Shown: in pieces, positions 36,664 through 46,867 of the stretch
Position numbering within the stretch: the first letter of the stretch is position 1
How the letters are laid out: the number at the start of each line of letters is the position of its first letter
NCBI RefSeq assembly: GCF_003151075.1
Contig: NZ_CP029482.1
Location: 4,960,001-5,024,000, forward strand
Source of the DNA: Pseudomonas sp. 31-12
GTDB lineage: Bacteria > Pseudomonadota > Gammaproteobacteria > Pseudomonadales > Pseudomonadaceae
Direction of reading: 5' to 3'
DNA length: 64,000 bases
Notes under the pieces: generated by a model
What the model saw: only the letters and a program-made list of their open reading frames with translations
What the model was told of the DNA's origin: nothing
Databases searched by the model: none
Translations under genes and position numbers: made by a program

Positions 36664-39123
36664 TCAACGGAACGTGCCAGGCGCCTTGAATAACAAAGGT
36701 TGAGGCCTGGCAGGACGACTTTGCAAACTATCGCAGGTAAACAGATGCGGGCGTTCAATGACATACCCTTGAGCGAAATCGACCCCGATCTCCAGCAATG
36801 CCTGCTCGATCTGGGGTGTTTCTACAAACTCGGCAATCGTGCGCTTACCCATGACATGGCCGATGTGATTGATCACTTCTACCATGGCGCGGTTAATCGG
36901 GTCGTCCAGCATATCCTTTACGAAACTTCCATCGATCTTCAAGAAGTCTACAGGTAAATGTTTCAAGTAGGCGAACGAGGACATCCCGGCGCAGAAGTCA
37001 TCCAATGAAAAGTGGCAACCTAAACCTTTGAGTTCATTGATAAATCTAATTGCACTTCCCAAATTTGAAATTGCGCTGGTTTCTGTAATTTCAAAACAAA
37101 TCATTTCAGGTGGAATGGACCAAGTAACAAACTGTTCCCTCAGGAAGTCCAGAAACGCGTCATCTCCTATAGTAGTGCCTGACAGATTAATCGCACACAT
37201 GGCCAAAGGACCTTCGCGCTCTTCGGCTATACATTGAGCAATGATCTTGAAGACGTTCTGCACTACCCAACGATCAAGTGCGGTCATCAGGCCATAACGT
37301 TCGGCAGCCGGAATAAAACTGTCGGGCAATATCATGCGCCCGGCTTCATCATGTAGACGCAACAGGATTTCTATATGTCCGCCGCCGCGTTCAGTATGGC
37401 CAAGGGGAGCAATTTCCTGGGAGTAGAGGCAAAAGCGGTCTTCCTCCAGCGCCATGTGCAGGCGCTGTACCCACGCCATCTCACCGAAACGCAGGGACAG
37501 TTCCGAATCATCGGCGTTGTACACCTGAACCCGGTTACGGCCCTTTTCCTTGGCCATGTAACAGGCCATATCGGCAGCACGCAGCGAAGCTTCGAGGGTG
37601 GTCGGGGTTTGCGCGATATGCACCATCCCGATGCTCACCGTGGTGACGAAAGGCCGGCCTTTCCAGACAAAGTGCAGGTTTTGCACGGTATGGCGCAGGC
37701 TCTCGGCAATTTTCTCGGCGACGTCCGGCGGACAGTTTTCCAGCAGAATCCCGAACTCGTCACCGCCCAGCCGGGCCAGGGTGTCGCCTTCGCGCAGGCC
37801 CGATTGCAACAGCGCGCAGATATGCCGCAGCAGTTCGTCACCCGCCGCATGGCCACAGGTGTCGTTGACCAGTTTGAACTGGTCCAGATCGAGGAACATC
37901 AAGGCGTGGCGCCCGGCGTATCGCGTCAGGTTGTGCAGCGCCTGCTCCAGGCGATATTCGAACTCGCGACGATTGGCCAGCCCGGTCAAGGCGTCATGGG
38001 TCGCCTGCCAGGACAGGTTGGCGATGTACTGCCGCTCCTGAGTCATGTCATGCAACACCAGCACCGCGCCACTGACCTTGTCGGCGTTGCGGATTGGCGC
38101 CCCGACCAGGGTGACCGAGACGGTGCTGCCATCCAGGCGCTGGATCAGCTTGGAATGCTCGCTGCCGCCGCTGAGCTGACCGCTCAAGATGTGCTCGATC
38201 AAGGTAAAACCATCGGCCTGAGCGTTGTCATCCAGCAGATTGAACAAGGCCGCCAGCGGCAAGCCGATGGCCTGCTCGCCTTTCCAGTGGGTCAACGCTT
38301 CGGCCGCCGGGTTCATATAGGCGATTGCACCGTCGACATCCGTGGTGATCACCCCGTCACCAATCGATTGCAGGGTGATCTGCGCCCGGTCTTTCTCCAG
38401 CTGCAAGGCCTCGGCAAAGGCATGGCGCTGCTTGAGAAGCTTGTGTGTGCGCATCAAGGCCAATGCAATCAGGCCCAGGGCCGTGGCCAGGTTCGTCACC
38501 AGCAGCAGGCGCAGAATCAAGCGCGAGCCCTCGCCCAAGGCATCGCTGAAGGCTTTGGCGGCAGGCGTCACACCATCGTTGATCGCAAATATCTGCTCCT
38601 TCCAGCGCTTGATGTCGGCGTCCGACGCCTGATTTTCGGTAATGCGCTGGTGCATCTCTTGCGCGACGTCATCGAGTTGCACCAGGTACGCGTCACCCAC
38701 CGTCCAGCGGTCGATGGCTTTTTCCAGGTAACTGAAATGCCTGAAATTGAGGTACAGCCAGATTACGCTGGAGACGTCGTCGGGGTGATTGCCACCCTTG
38801 AGAATCGCCACCCGTGCGGCTTCGATATTCGGTGGCTGGTGATCCAGCGCCACGCGCAACTCGTGGCCACCCTGCGGTACGGCAATGGCGTTCTGGTACT
38901 TGAGGAAAATGGCCCCATCGCGACTGTCCGCGTAGAGATTGAGGTAATAGATGGCGTCTTTCTGGCCCTTCGACCACAGGCTCTCCCCGGCCACATAGCC
39001 GCGGACTGCCGAAAGCACATAGAGACTGACCCCGCCCAACAGCGCTTGAAATAGCACTACGGCAATAAATGGCCAGACGATGCCCAACAACCTGGGGGTT
39101 CCGAGAGTCCGCTTTTGCTTCAT
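36664..39123 (-). CDS. Membrane-bound PAS-GGDEF-EAL cyclic-di-GMP protein
   Basis: The protein has 819 residues. Membrane helices at about 12-38 and 203-223 enclose a periplasmic sensor region. A PAS domain follows (LQSIGDGVITTDVDGAIAYMN), then GGDEF (RLGGDEFGIL, with an RxxD site REGD five residues before it) and EAL. The EAL signature reads EIL (EILLRL) but all other ligands seem present: INLSG, FEITE, DDF, KID, AEFVE and QGY. Both synthesis and breakdown of cyclic di-GMP are therefore possible. It follows the undA-like gene's start by 45 bases on the same strand and may be in one transcript with it. Confidence 0.9.
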   Translation of the reverse strand: MKQKRTLGTPRLLGIVWPFIAVVLFQALLGGVSLYVLSAVRGYVAGESLWSKGQKDAIYYLNLYADSRDGAIFLKYQNAIAVPQGGHELRVALDHQPPNIEAARVAILKGGNHPDDVSSVIWLYLNFRHFSYLEKAIDRWTVGDAYLVQLDDVAQEMHQRITENQASDADIKRWKEQIFAINDGVTPAAKAFSDALGEGSRLILRLLLVTNLATALGLIALALMRTHKLLKQRHAFAEALQLEKDRAQITLQSIGDGVITTDVDGAIAYMNPAAEALTHWKGEQAIGLPLAALFNLLDDNAQADGFTLIEHILSGQLSGGSEHSKLIQRLDGSTVSVTLVGAPIRNADKVSGAVLVLHDMTQERQYIANLSWQATHDALTGLANRREFEYRLEQALHNLTRYAGRHALMFLDLDQFKLVNDTCGHAAGDELLRHICALLQSGLREGDTLARLGGDEFGILLENCPPDVAEKIAESLRHTVQNLHFVWKGRPFVTTVSIGMVHIAQTPTTLEASLRAADMACYMAKEKGRNRVQVYNADDSELSLRFGEMAWVQRLHMALEEDRFCLYSQEIAPLGHTERGGGHIEILLRLHDEAGRMILPDSFIPAAERYGLMTALDRWVVQNVFKIIAQCIAEEREGPLAMCAINLSGTTIGDDAFLDFLREQFVTWSIPPEMICFEITETSAISNLGSAIRFINELKGLGCHFSLDDFCAGMSSFAYLKHLPVDFLKIDGSFVKDMLDDPINRAMVEVINHIGHVMGKRTIAEFVETPQIEQALLEIGVDFAQGYVIERPHLFTCDSLQSRPARPQPLLFKAPGTFR

Positions 39124-39258
39124 GAGGTCCCTTGCATTAGCACTGCCAGATCATCATCCAACGTGATCGCTACAGCTAGACTAGGGTGCGTATTCGATCC
39201 CGGCAAGCCAGTGGCCATATTTTGCGTACTCTTGCCGTCAACCTGGCGCGAACTGTCA

Positions 39259-41076
39259 CTAATGCTGCTGCAAATGGCCATAAAGCTTGGCGTATAAACC
39301 ACCTTCGGCAATCAGCTGCTGATGGTCGCCATCCTCGGCAATTTGCCCGCCGTCGAACACCAGCACCCGATCGGCCTGTTTAACCGCCGACAACCGATGC
39401 GCAATGATCAGCGTGGTGCGGTTGCTCAGGAACCGCGCCAGCGCCTGGTGCAGGTTGTATTCGGTGGCCGCGTCCAGCGCCGAGGTGGCCTCATCGAGGA
39501 TCACGACCTTGGGTTCGGCCAGCACCATTCGCGCAATCGCCAGCCGTTGCCGCTGGCCACCGGACAACCGCACGCCAGAGCGTCCGACGATGCTGTCCAG
39601 ACCATCAGGCAACTCTCGAACAGTTTGGTTCAGCTGGGCAATTTCCAGGGCCTGCCAGCAGGCTTCGTCGCTGCGCACACGGCCCATCGTCAGGTTGGCG
39701 CGCACAGTGTCGTTGAACAGCGCGGGGTGTTGCAGGACCACGGCGACGTTTTCGCGCACGGTCTCCAGGCCGATCTCTTGCTGGGTCGAGCCACCGAAGC
39801 GGATGGTCCCGGCAAGGGGCGTGTACAACCCCAACAGCAACTGCACCAAGGTGCTTTTACCGCCACCGCTGGCACCGACGATTGCCACTTTTTCACCGGG
39901 GGCGATGGACAGATCCATCTGGTTCAACACCAACTCATCGCCGTATCCGAAACTCAGGCCCTGGACTTCGATGCCCACGGTGTCCCGTCCCTGAAACGGA
40001 TCGACACCGCCGGGGTATTGCGGCTCATCGGCACGGGCCAGCAGCTCGTTGATTCGCGACAGCGCACCACCGGCGGCGTAATAGGCGTACTGCAAATTGA
40101 GCAGCTGCTCCACCGGACCGATCATGAACCACAGGTAACTGAACACCGCCAGCATCTGGCCGATGGACAAGTCGGAGAACAACACGGTGAGCATCGCCGC
40201 GGCACGAAAAATATCGATGCCGAACTGGAACAGCAAACCACTGGCGCGGTTCGACGCATCGGTCTTCCACTGCGAGTTCACCGCATAATCGCGCACTTCC
40301 CGGGCCCGCTGCCCCAGGCGCCCGAGGAAAAAGCCCTGACGGTTGCCGGCGCGCACTTCCTGAATCGAGTCGAGGGTTTCGGTCAGGGCCTGGGTGAACC
40401 GCGAGGTGCTGTCGTTCTCGAGCTTCTTCAGGTGCTTGACCCGCTTGCCCAGTTGCACCGTGGCGTAGATCACCAGCGGGTTGAACAACATGATCAGCAA
40501 TGCCAGCTTCCAGTGCATCCAGATCAGAATGCTCGCGGTACCGACCAGCGTCAGCATCGCCACCAGGAATCGGCTGAGGGTCTCGCCGACAAACTTGTCC
40601 AGCGTGTCCAGGTCCGTGACCAGATGCGTGGTCACCGTGCCGCTGCCCAGGCTTTCGTATTCGCCCAGGGAAATGCGCTTGAGCCGTTCGATCAGCCGGA
40701 TGCGGATGCGATACACGATGTCTTTGGCCAGCGCCGCGAACAACTTCGCCTGCACCACGTTGAACAGCAAGGCGCCACAGCGCAGCAACAAAGTCACCAG
40801 CAGCATCAGGCCGATGTAGCCTGCCGCTTTCTGCCAGCCTTGCGGCAACGCGTGGTTCATGATTTTCAGCGCAGAATCGCCGTGCCCCAACAGCACTTCG
40901 TCCACCAGCAATGGCAGCAGCAGAGGAATCGGCACGCTGCACAGAGTGGCCAGTACCGCTACGCCATTGGCGATCCACAGGGATTTTTTATGGTGAAGGG
41001 CAAGCCGCCGGATTTCAGCCCAACTCAGCCGATCGACACGCTTGGGAGCGGGCGTGTCATCGGGCAGGTCATGCAC
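39259..41076 (-). CDS. ABC-type exporter, fused membrane and ATPase domains
   Basis: The 605-residue half-transporter is of the MsbA/LmrA type. Six membrane helices lie within about 30-310. The nucleotide-binding domain has Walker A GASGGGKST, signature LSGGQRQR and Walker B VVILDEATSALD. The start is taken as the GTG at 41076 that overlaps the end of the DsbA-like gene by 8 bases; an upstream extension of 15 codons lies wholly inside that gene. It would act as a homodimer to export a hydrophobic or lipid-like compound; the substrate is unknown. Confidence 0.88.
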   Translation of the reverse strand: MHDLPDDTPAPKRVDRLSWAEIRRLALHHKKSLWIANGVAVLATLCSVPIPLLLPLLVDEVLLGHGDSALKIMNHALPQGWQKAAGYIGLMLLVTLLLRCGALLFNVVQAKLFAALAKDIVYRIRIRLIERLKRISLGEYESLGSGTVTTHLVTDLDTLDKFVGETLSRFLVAMLTLVGTASILIWMHWKLALLIMLFNPLVIYATVQLGKRVKHLKKLENDSTSRFTQALTETLDSIQEVRAGNRQGFFLGRLGQRAREVRDYAVNSQWKTDASNRASGLLFQFGIDIFRAAAMLTVLFSDLSIGQMLAVFSYLWFMIGPVEQLLNLQYAYYAAGGALSRINELLARADEPQYPGGVDPFQGRDTVGIEVQGLSFGYGDELVLNQMDLSIAPGEKVAIVGASGGGKSTLVQLLLGLYTPLAGTIRFGGSTQQEIGLETVRENVAVVLQHPALFNDTVRANLTMGRVRSDEACWQALEIAQLNQTVRELPDGLDSIVGRSGVRLSGGQRQRLAIARMVLAEPKVVILDEATSALDAATEYNLHQALARFLSNRTTLIIAHRLSAVKQADRVLVFDGGQIAEDGDHQQLIAEGGLYAKLYGHLQQH

Positions 41077-41707
41077 AGGCCGCGCGCTCCAGCCAACGGC
41101 CGAGCAATGGCGACAATTCACTCAAGGGTTGATAGCCATTGGTCAACAGCGCCAGTTGCCCGTTACGTTCAGCCAGCAACGTAGGGAAGCCGGCAATGCC
41201 GAGGTCCTGGACCCAGGTGAAATCAGCCGCGGTGGCGGCGTGCTGATCGGCACGGTCGAACGCGGCCGCAAATTCGATGCGCGGCAGGCCGGCCTGCTCG
41301 GCCAACTCAACCAGGACACTGGCGTGAGTGACGTCTCGACCTTCGGCGTAGAACGCGTGTTGAATCAACCCGAGCAGTTTCCACGCGCAATCCGGTGCCA
41401 GGTTGCGCGCCGTCACCAGCGCCCGGCAGGCAGGCTCGGTGTCGTAGACAAAGCCGTCAGGCAACGCGCCTTCGGTCTTGAACGGTTGGCCGGTGGCTTG
41501 GGTGACGGCCTGCCAATGCTCAAGGATGTAGCGCCGGGTGGTCGGCTCCAAGGCGGAGCCGCTGCCGGTGCGCAAGCCGCCCACCACCAGATGCACGTCC
41601 ACCCCTGCCGCCTGCGCCTGCTCGACCAACGCGTTGGCGACGGGAGCAAAGCCCCAGCACCAGGAACACATCGGGTCCATCACGTAGAGCAGGCGTTGGG
41701 CAGACAT
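41069..41707 (-). CDS. DsbA-family (FrnE-like) thiol oxidoreductase
   Basis: This 212-residue thioredoxin-fold protein has the redox motif CSWC in MDPMCSWCWGFAPV. There is no signal peptide, so it is a cytoplasmic DsbA-like protein close to FrnE and the HCCA isomerase group, and not the periplasmic disulfide oxidase. It lies between trhO (3-base gap) and the ABC exporter, which it overlaps, so the three form one operon. Its partner proteins are not known. Confidence 0.85.
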   Translation of the reverse strand: MSAQRLLYVMDPMCSWCWGFAPVANALVEQAQAAGVDVHLVVGGLRTGSGSALEPTTRRYILEHWQAVTQATGQPFKTEGALPDGFVYDTEPACRALVTARNLAPDCAWKLLGLIQHAFYAEGRDVTHASVLVELAEQAGLPRIEFAAAFDRADQHAATAADFTWVQDLGIAGFPTLLAERNGQLALLTNGYQPLSELSPLLGRWLERAACA

Positions 41708-41710
41708 GGT

Positions 41711-42652
41711 TCAAGCCTCTGAGGGAGTTTGCTTGTAGTTGTAGCCGATCGGGTGAGGCAGGTTGCGCGCCTTGGCCAGTTCGATCTGCTTCTGCCGATC
41801 AATGGCGCTGCGACGGGTCTTCTCGCTCAGCGTATCCCAGCAATGCGGGCAACTGATGCCAGCCACGTAATGCTCGGACGCGCGGTCTTCGACGCTTACC
41901 GGCGTACGACAGGCATGACATTGATCGTAGTCGCCTTCGCTGAGGTCATGACGCACGGTCACGCGGTTGTCGAACACGAAGCAGTCGCCCTGCCACTTGG
42001 TTTCTTCCTGCGGCACCTCTTCGAGGTACTTCAGAATGCCGCCCTTGAGGTGATAGACCTCGTCAAAACCCTGGCTGAGCATGTAGCTCGAAGCCTTCTC
42101 ACAACGAATGCCGCCGGTGCAGAACATCGCGACTTTCTTGTGCACGGCCGGGTCGAAGTGGGCTTTGATGTAGTCAGGGAACTCGCGAAAACTAGTGGTT
42201 TTCGGGTCGATGGCGCCTTCGAAGGTGCCGATCGAGACCTCGTAGTCGTTGCGGGTGTCGATCAACAGCACTTCAGGATCGCTGATCAGCGCATTCCAGT
42301 TCTGTGGATCGACGTAGGTGCCGACCTTTTTGTTCGGGTCCACGCCTTCGACGCCGAGGGTGACGATTTCTTTCTTGAGTTTGACCTTGGTGCGGTAGAA
42401 CGGCTGGTCGTCGCAGTACGACTCTTTGTGGTCGATGTCGTCCATGCGCGGATCGTTCTTGAGCCAGGCCATCAGCCCGTCAATGCCTTCGCGGCTGCCG
42501 GACACAGTGCCGTTGATGCCTTCTTCGGCGATCAGCAGCGTGCCTTTGATGCCGTTGTCGACCATGGCTTGCAGCAATGGCTCACGCAGGGCGACGTAAT
42601 CTTCCAGAGTGACGAACTTATACAGTGCCGCCACGACAATCTGTTGTGTCAT
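41711..42652 (-). CDS. trhO: tRNA uridine-34 hydroxylase TrhO (YceA), rhodanese-like
   Basis: The protein has 313 residues. An N-terminal acylphosphatase-like domain ([27 protein letters not shown]) precedes a rhodanese domain with the active cysteine in [12 protein letters not shown]. The C-terminus holds two CxxC pairs, CHAC and CPHC. TrhO hydroxylates U34 of certain tRNAs on the way to 5-(carboxy)methoxyuridine. Older labels call it a rhodanese-related sulfurtransferase. It heads the trhO-dsbA-like-ABC operon. Confidence 0.93.
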   Translation of the reverse strand: MTQQIVVAALYKFVTLEDYVALREPLLQAMVDNGIKGTLLIAEEGINGTVSGSREGIDGLMAWLKNDPRMDDIDHKESYCDDQPFYRTKVKLKKEIVTLGVEGVDPNKKVGTYVDPQNWNALISDPEVLLIDTRNDYEVSIGTFEGAIDPKTTSFREFPDYIKAHFDPAVHKKVAMFCTGGIRCEKASSYMLSQGFDEVYHLKGGILKYLEEVPQEETKWQGDCFVFDNRVTVRHDLSEGDYDQCHACRTPVSVEDRASEHYVAGISCPHCWDTLSEKTRRSAIDRQKQIELAKARNLPHPIGYNYKQTPSEA

Positions 42653-42698
42653 GGGTGATTCTCCAGGTGGCTACCCTCGTAAGGGGTGAACCGGATTC

Positions 42699-42728
42699 AA
42701 AAAAAACGCGCCGGGTGAGCGGCGCGTT
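42699..42728 (-). terminator. Rho-independent terminator for the bolA-like/DUF2059 unit
   Basis: On the minus strand AACGCGCCG and CGGCGCGTT form a perfect nine-base-pair stem with a six-base loop, followed by a run of T (42699-42704). It lies upstream of trhO and so isolates that gene from the bolA-like gene. Confidence 0.88.
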
Positions 42729-42774
42729 GCGGATTCTAGCAAAAAAGGTGTGGGTTCAGGACTGCGAGATGCCT

Positions 42775-42909
42775 TTGTGGCGAGGGAGCTTGCTCCCGCT
42801 CGGCTGCGAAGCAGTCGTAATGCTGGCAACTGCACTCTTTCAGACAGAACGCTGTTGCAGGCTCCGGGACTGCTTCGCAGTCCAGCGGGAGCAAGCTCCC
42901 TCGCCACAA
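42775..42909. repeat. REP doublet, type GTGGCGAGGGAGCTTGCTCCC
   Basis: Exact 26-base inverted arms (42775-42800 and 42884-42909) have an inner pair CTGCGAAGCAGTC/GACTGCTTCGCAG. It stands between the bolA-like gene and its terminator. Confidence 0.92.
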
Positions 42910-42937
42910 CAGCCCATCAGTCCTTCAGCCCATCACA

Positions 42938-43237
42938 TCAATGCTTGCTGCCGCCAGCACAGGTCGGTGAGGCCGGGGCCGCGTCGATCTGTGCCCATTC
43001 TTCAGGCGTGTAGGTATGCAGCGCCAACGCATGGAACTCGCCCATCAGCTCGCCGAGCGTGCCGTAGACTTTCTGGTGACGCTTGACGCGGTTGAGCCCT
43101 TCGAACTGCTGGCTGACCACCACGGCCTTGTAATGGGTTTGCAACCCACGACTGTGCATATGGCTTTCATCCAGCACTTGCAGATGCTCGGGCTGTAACA
43201 GGCCCAGCGTCGATTCGATGCGTTGTTGCATGGTCAT
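42938..43237 (-). CDS. BolA-family protein
   Basis: This 99-residue protein has the BolA fold pattern: QQRIESTLGLLQPEHLQVLDES, the histidine-rich VSQQFEGLNRVKRHQKVYGTLG and HALALHTYTPEEW. BolA proteins work with monothiol glutaredoxins in iron-sulfur cluster handling and also bind DNA. The ATG at 43237 has GGAG upstream. It follows the DUF2059 gene by 12 bases on the same strand. The C-terminal extension (PTCAGGSKH) contains one cysteine and a histidine. Confidence 0.9.
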   Translation of the reverse strand: MTMQQRIESTLGLLQPEHLQVLDESHMHSRGLQTHYKAVVVSQQFEGLNRVKRHQKVYGTLGELMGEFHALALHTYTPEEWAQIDAAPASPTCAGGSKH

Positions 43238-43249
43238 ACCCGACTCCGC

Positions 43250-43774
43250 TTAAGGCTTTTTCTTGGCTGGAGCGGCGGCGCCCTTAGGCTCCAGCTCGGC
43301 AGTCATGTCAGCCAGCAGTTTGTTGACCACAGGCACCGCGCTTTCCAGTTTGGCTTGAGTCATCTGGGCCGATTGCTGAGTCAGCTGCGGCATTTTTTCC
43401 AGGACTTTCTTGCCCAGTGGCGACTTGTAGAACGCAACCAGGTCTTTCAGCTCGGATTCGCTGAAGTTGGTGGTGTAGAGCTTGACCATGTCCGGCTTGA
43501 GCTTGTTCCAGCCAATGGCTTGGTCCAGCGCGGCATTGGCTTTGGCCTGGTAAGTTTCCAGCAAGGCTTTTTTCGATTCAGGGGCTTTGGTCTGTTCAAA
43601 ACGCTGAGCGAACATTTGCTGCACTTGCATGTACACCGGAGTGCCCAATTTGTCAGCGTGCGCCAGGGTCAGGAAAGCTTCGGCACTGGCGTTGTGGCTG
43701 GCGGTATCGGCAAAAACAGGGCCGCTGGCGCAAACCAGTGCAACCGCGGTACAGATGGCACGAAGACGAGTCAT
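43250..43774 (-). CDS. Periplasmic DUF2059-domain protein
   Basis: The 174-residue protein has a cleavable signal peptide (MTRLRAICTAVALVCASGPVFADT; cut likely after VFA). The DUF2059 helical domain covers about 85-145 (FSESELKDLVAFYKSPLGKKVLEKMPQ). A proline/alanine/lysine-rich C-terminal tail follows. No function is established for the domain. It is the first gene of a two-gene unit with the bolA-like gene and divergent from fumC. Confidence 0.85.
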   Translation of the reverse strand: MTRLRAICTAVALVCASGPVFADTASHNASAEAFLTLAHADKLGTPVYMQVQQMFAQRFEQTKAPESKKALLETYQAKANAALDQAIGWNKLKPDMVKLYTTNFSESELKDLVAFYKSPLGKKVLEKMPQLTQQSAQMTQAKLESAVPVVNKLLADMTAELEPKGAAAPAKKKP

Positions 43775-43965
43775 CGAGTTTCCTTTTCTAGCAGGCGAGG
43801 TAAAACCCCAAGGGCGTCCATTCTGCGCCTAAAAAAGTGTGTCACTCAACCCCAAGCCTTGTCGGGCCTGAATTAGAGGGGTTGAACGGTCAAAAACCAG
43901 ACTGATGGAACCACGGCCGGCGATCACGGCCTAAACTGCGCTATCGACCTACAGGAGTGTGCAAG

Positions 43966-45360
43966 ATGAGCCGTATCGAAACCGACAGCCTTGGCCAGGT
44001 GGAAGTCCCGGATGAGGCCTACTGGGGCGCTCAGACGCAACGCTCGCTGATCAATTTCGCCATTGGCAACGAACGCATGCCGCTGGCCGTGCTGCACGCA
44101 CTGGCCCTGATCAAAAAAGCCGCGGCGCGGGTCAATGACCGCAACGGCGACCTGCCCGCCGACATCGCCCGCCTGATCGAACAGGCCGCCGACGAAGTGC
44201 TCGACGGCAGCCACGACGACCAGTTCCCGCTGGTGGTCTGGCAGACCGGCAGCGGCACCCAGAGCAACATGAACGTCAACGAAGTGATCGCTGGTCGCGC
44301 CAACGAACTGGCCGGTAATCCTCGCGGCGGCAAGACCCCGGTTCACCCCAACGATCACGTCAACCGCTCCCAAAGCTCCAACGACTGCTTCCCGACCGCC
44401 ATGCACATTGCCGCCGCCCAAGCGGTGCAGCAGCATTTGCTGCCGGCGATCAGTGAACTCTCCGGTGGCTTGGCCGAGTTGTCGGCGCGGCACATGAAAC
44501 TGGTCAAGACCGGCCGCACCCACATGATGGACGCCACGCCGATCACCTTCGGCCAGGAACTATCGGCATTCATCGCGCAACTGGATTACGCCGAACGGGC
44601 GATCCGCAGTGCGCTGCCGGCAGTCTGTGAACTGGCCCAGGGCGGCACCGCCGTCGGCACCGGGCTGAATTCGCCCCACGGTTTTGGTGAAGCGATCGCC
44701 GCAGAGCTGGCCGCCCTCTCCGGCCTGCCGTTTGTCACCGCGCCGAACAAGTTCGCCGCACTGGCCGGCCATGAGCCGCTGACCACCCTCTCGGGTGCGC
44801 TGAAAACCCTCGCCGTGACCCTGATGAAAATCGCTAACGACCTGCGCCTGCTGGGTTCCGGGCCACGCGCCGGTTTTGCCGAAGTGAAACTGCCGGCCAA
44901 CGAGCCGGGCAGCTCGATCATGCCGGGCAAGGTCAATCCGACCCAGTGTGAAGCGCTGTCGATGCTGGCATGTCAGGTCTTGGGCAACGACGTTGCCATC
45001 GGTTTTGCGGCGAGTCAGGGGCACTTGCAGCTGAACGTGTTCAAACCGGTGATCATCCACAACCTGCTGCAATCGATCCGCCTGCTGGGCGATGGCTGCA
45101 GCAACTTCCAGCAGCATTGCATCACCGGGCTTGAACCCGATGCAGCGAAAATGGCTGAGCACCTGGAGCGTGGGTTGATGCTGGTGACGGCGCTGAATCC
45201 GCATATCGGCTACGACAAATCGGCGGAGATTGCCAAGAAGGCTTACAGCGAAGGGCTGACCTTGCGTGAGGCAGCGTTGCAGTTGGGGTATCTGACGGAT
45301 GAAGAGTTTGATGCGTGGGTAAGGCCGGAGAATATGCTTGAGGCCGGTGCCAAGGGCTGA
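43966..45360 (+). CDS. fumC: Class II fumarate hydratase
   Basis: The 464-residue oxygen-stable fumarase has the superfamily signature [11 protein letters not shown] and [18 protein letters not shown]. The start is the ATG at 43966 ([15 protein letters not shown]) with ACAGGAG about 9 bases upstream; the in-frame ATG three codons earlier overlaps this signal. It interconverts fumarate and malate in the TCA cycle. The place beside bolA and DUF2059 genes corresponds to what is called fumC2 in P. aeruginosa, distinct from the sodA-linked copy. Confidence 0.95.
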   Translation: MSRIETDSLGQVEVPDEAYWGAQTQRSLINFAIGNERMPLAVLHALALIKKAAARVNDRNGDLPADIARLIEQAADEVLDGSHDDQFPLVVWQTGSGTQSNMNVNEVIAGRANELAGNPRGGKTPVHPNDHVNRSQSSNDCFPTAMHIAAAQAVQQHLLPAISELSGGLAELSARHMKLVKTGRTHMMDATPITFGQELSAFIAQLDYAERAIRSALPAVCELAQGGTAVGTGLNSPHGFGEAIAAELAALSGLPFVTAPNKFAALAGHEPLTTLSGALKTLAVTLMKIANDLRLLGSGPRAGFAEVKLPANEPGSSIMPGKVNPTQCEALSMLACQVLGNDVAIGFAASQGHLQLNVFKPVIIHNLLQSIRLLGDGCSNFQQHCITGLEPDAAKMAEHLERGLMLVTALNPHIGYDKSAEIAKKAYSEGLTLREAALQLGYLTDEEFDAWVRPENMLEAGAKG

Positions 45361-45384
45361 ATCCAGTAGTGACTGTTAGTCCGC

Positions 45385-45475
45385 CATCGCAGGCAAGCCA
45401 GCTCCCACAGGTTTTGTGTCGTTCACGGAAATTGTGACCGGTGCAAAACCTGTGGGAGCTGGCCTGCCTGCGATG
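45385..45475. repeat. REP doublet, type CATCGCAGGCAAGCCAGCTCCCACAG
   Basis: Inverted arms of about 31 bases at 45385-45415 and 45445-45475 carry small differences. It lies between the convergent ends of fumC and the EamA transporter gene. Confidence 0.9.
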
Positions 45476-45489
45476 AACGATGACACGGT

Positions 45490-46449
45490 TTAACTGGCAG
45501 CCATCTTCATCCGCCGCGCCTTGAGCCCGGCAATCAACGACGGCCCAAGGGCCACCAACGCCGACCCCACCACTACCAACACCGCCCCGCCATACCCCAG
45601 ACTATTGATCGTCTCTGCATGCACATATTCCGGCCATGCCCACGCCGCCACGGCCACCGCGCCAAACGTCACCAACGGCGTAATCGCCAGCGTTGCACTG
45701 ACCCGCGAAGCTTCCCAATGGGCCAGCGCTTCGGCAAATGCACCGTAGGCAATCAAGGTGTTCATGCAGCACGCCAGCAGCAACCAGCCTTGCAGCGGGC
45801 TCAATTGCAATGCCTCCAGCGGATGCACCCACGGCGTCAGCAATAAGGCGCAGAACAGGTAGATCACCATCATCACCTGCAACGAATTCCACACCGTCAG
45901 CAATTGCTTCTGCCCCAAGGCATAGAAGGTCCAGACTGTGGACGCCAGTAGCACCAGCAACACGCCGGCGGTGTAATCGGTCAACGAGGTTAACAACTCG
46001 GCCAGGCGTTGATTAAAGAACAGCGCGAAACCGATCAGCAGCACCAGCAGGCCAGTCCCCTGCCCCACACTGAACCGTTCCTTGAACACAAACAGACTGG
46101 CGATCAGCAACATGATCGGGCCCATCTGCACCACCAGTTGCGCGGTGCCGGGGCTAAGCAGGTTCAAGCCCATCAGGTACAGCACGTAGTTGCCAACCAG
46201 GCCGAGCACCGCCATCAACACCAGCCAGCCGCCGCGCGGGCCGAGGACTTTGCGGCTGGGCAGGCGTTTGGTCGCTGCCAGATAAATGAACAGGCAACCA
46301 CCGGACACCGTCAGGCGAAACCAGGTCACCGTCACCGGGTCCATCACCAGCAGGACTTGTTTGAGTTTGATCGGCAGGATTCCCCACAGAACCGCGGTCA
46401 ACAAGGCCAGGAACAGACCGTAAACCCAGCGACCGGATGAAATGTGCAT
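45490..46449 (-). CDS. DMT-superfamily permease (two EamA domains)
   Basis: The 319-residue protein has ten predicted membrane helices in two EamA halves, beginning VYGLFLALLTAVLWGILPI and ending with a basic KARRMK tail. It is of the RarD/RhaT-like exporter type; the substrate cannot be told. The ATG at 46449 (MHISSGRWVYG) is preferred over a 20-codon longer frame that extends into the divergent region. Confidence 0.85.
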   Translation of the reverse strand: MHISSGRWVYGLFLALLTAVLWGILPIKLKQVLLVMDPVTVTWFRLTVSGGCLFIYLAATKRLPSRKVLGPRGGWLVLMAVLGLVGNYVLYLMGLNLLSPGTAQLVVQMGPIMLLIASLFVFKERFSVGQGTGLLVLLIGFALFFNQRLAELLTSLTDYTAGVLLVLLASTVWTFYALGQKQLLTVWNSLQVMMVIYLFCALLLTPWVHPLEALQLSPLQGWLLLACCMNTLIAYGAFAEALAHWEASRVSATLAITPLVTFGAVAVAAWAWPEYVHAETINSLGYGGAVLVVVGSALVALGPSLIAGLKARRMKMAAS

Positions 46450-46659
46450 GCGAACCCCAAAGCCAGATAGCAAGAAACACCATTCTAGGCGCAGAGCCGG
46501 GTGCGACACAGGGACAGTTGGCGACGGGCCGCGAATAAAACTGTGCAGGTCGCACCATTAATCTGGCGAAGTGCCGTCGATCAGTTGGTCAGGCACCGCA
46601 AGTGGTTCATGCATAAGCTCATTGGATCCGCCAACCGGAACATCCTTCAGGAGATTGCC

Positions 46660-46854
46660 ATGTACGGCATGCGCGCCCAAGACAACGCCCCCGCCACGCA
46701 CTTTCGCTGCGACCGGGTGTGTCGGGTGAATGGGGAACTGTATTTCAGCACCCGGGAAAACACGCTGGAGGGACCGTTTGAGAACCCGAAGGTGGTGGCG
46801 CGGGAGATTCAGGCCTACATCGAGCGGATGCAGAGGTTGGGCACCAGACGTTAG
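46660..46854 (+). CDS. DUF6316-like small protein
   Basis: This is a 64-residue basic protein starting at an ATG with AGGAGA 5 bases upstream. The pattern FRCDRVCRVNGELYFSTRENTLEGPF, then a helix AREIQAYIERMQRL, is a small conserved pseudomonad protein I know only as a DUF. There is no signal peptide or membrane segment. An in-frame extension back to 46501 has no ribosome binding site. A REP doublet follows directly. Confidence 0.7.
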   Translation: MYGMRAQDNAPATHFRCDRVCRVNGELYFSTRENTLEGPFENPKVVAREIQAYIERMQRLGTRR

Positions 46855-46867
46855 ACCGAGGCGTCTG

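Noticed and set aside
39322..41184. A 620-codon open frame antisense to the ABC exporter, and a similar 559-codon frame opposite 37375-39054
   Set aside because: Both are complements of genes with complete catalytic motifs and show low-complexity glutamine/arginine-rich sequence.
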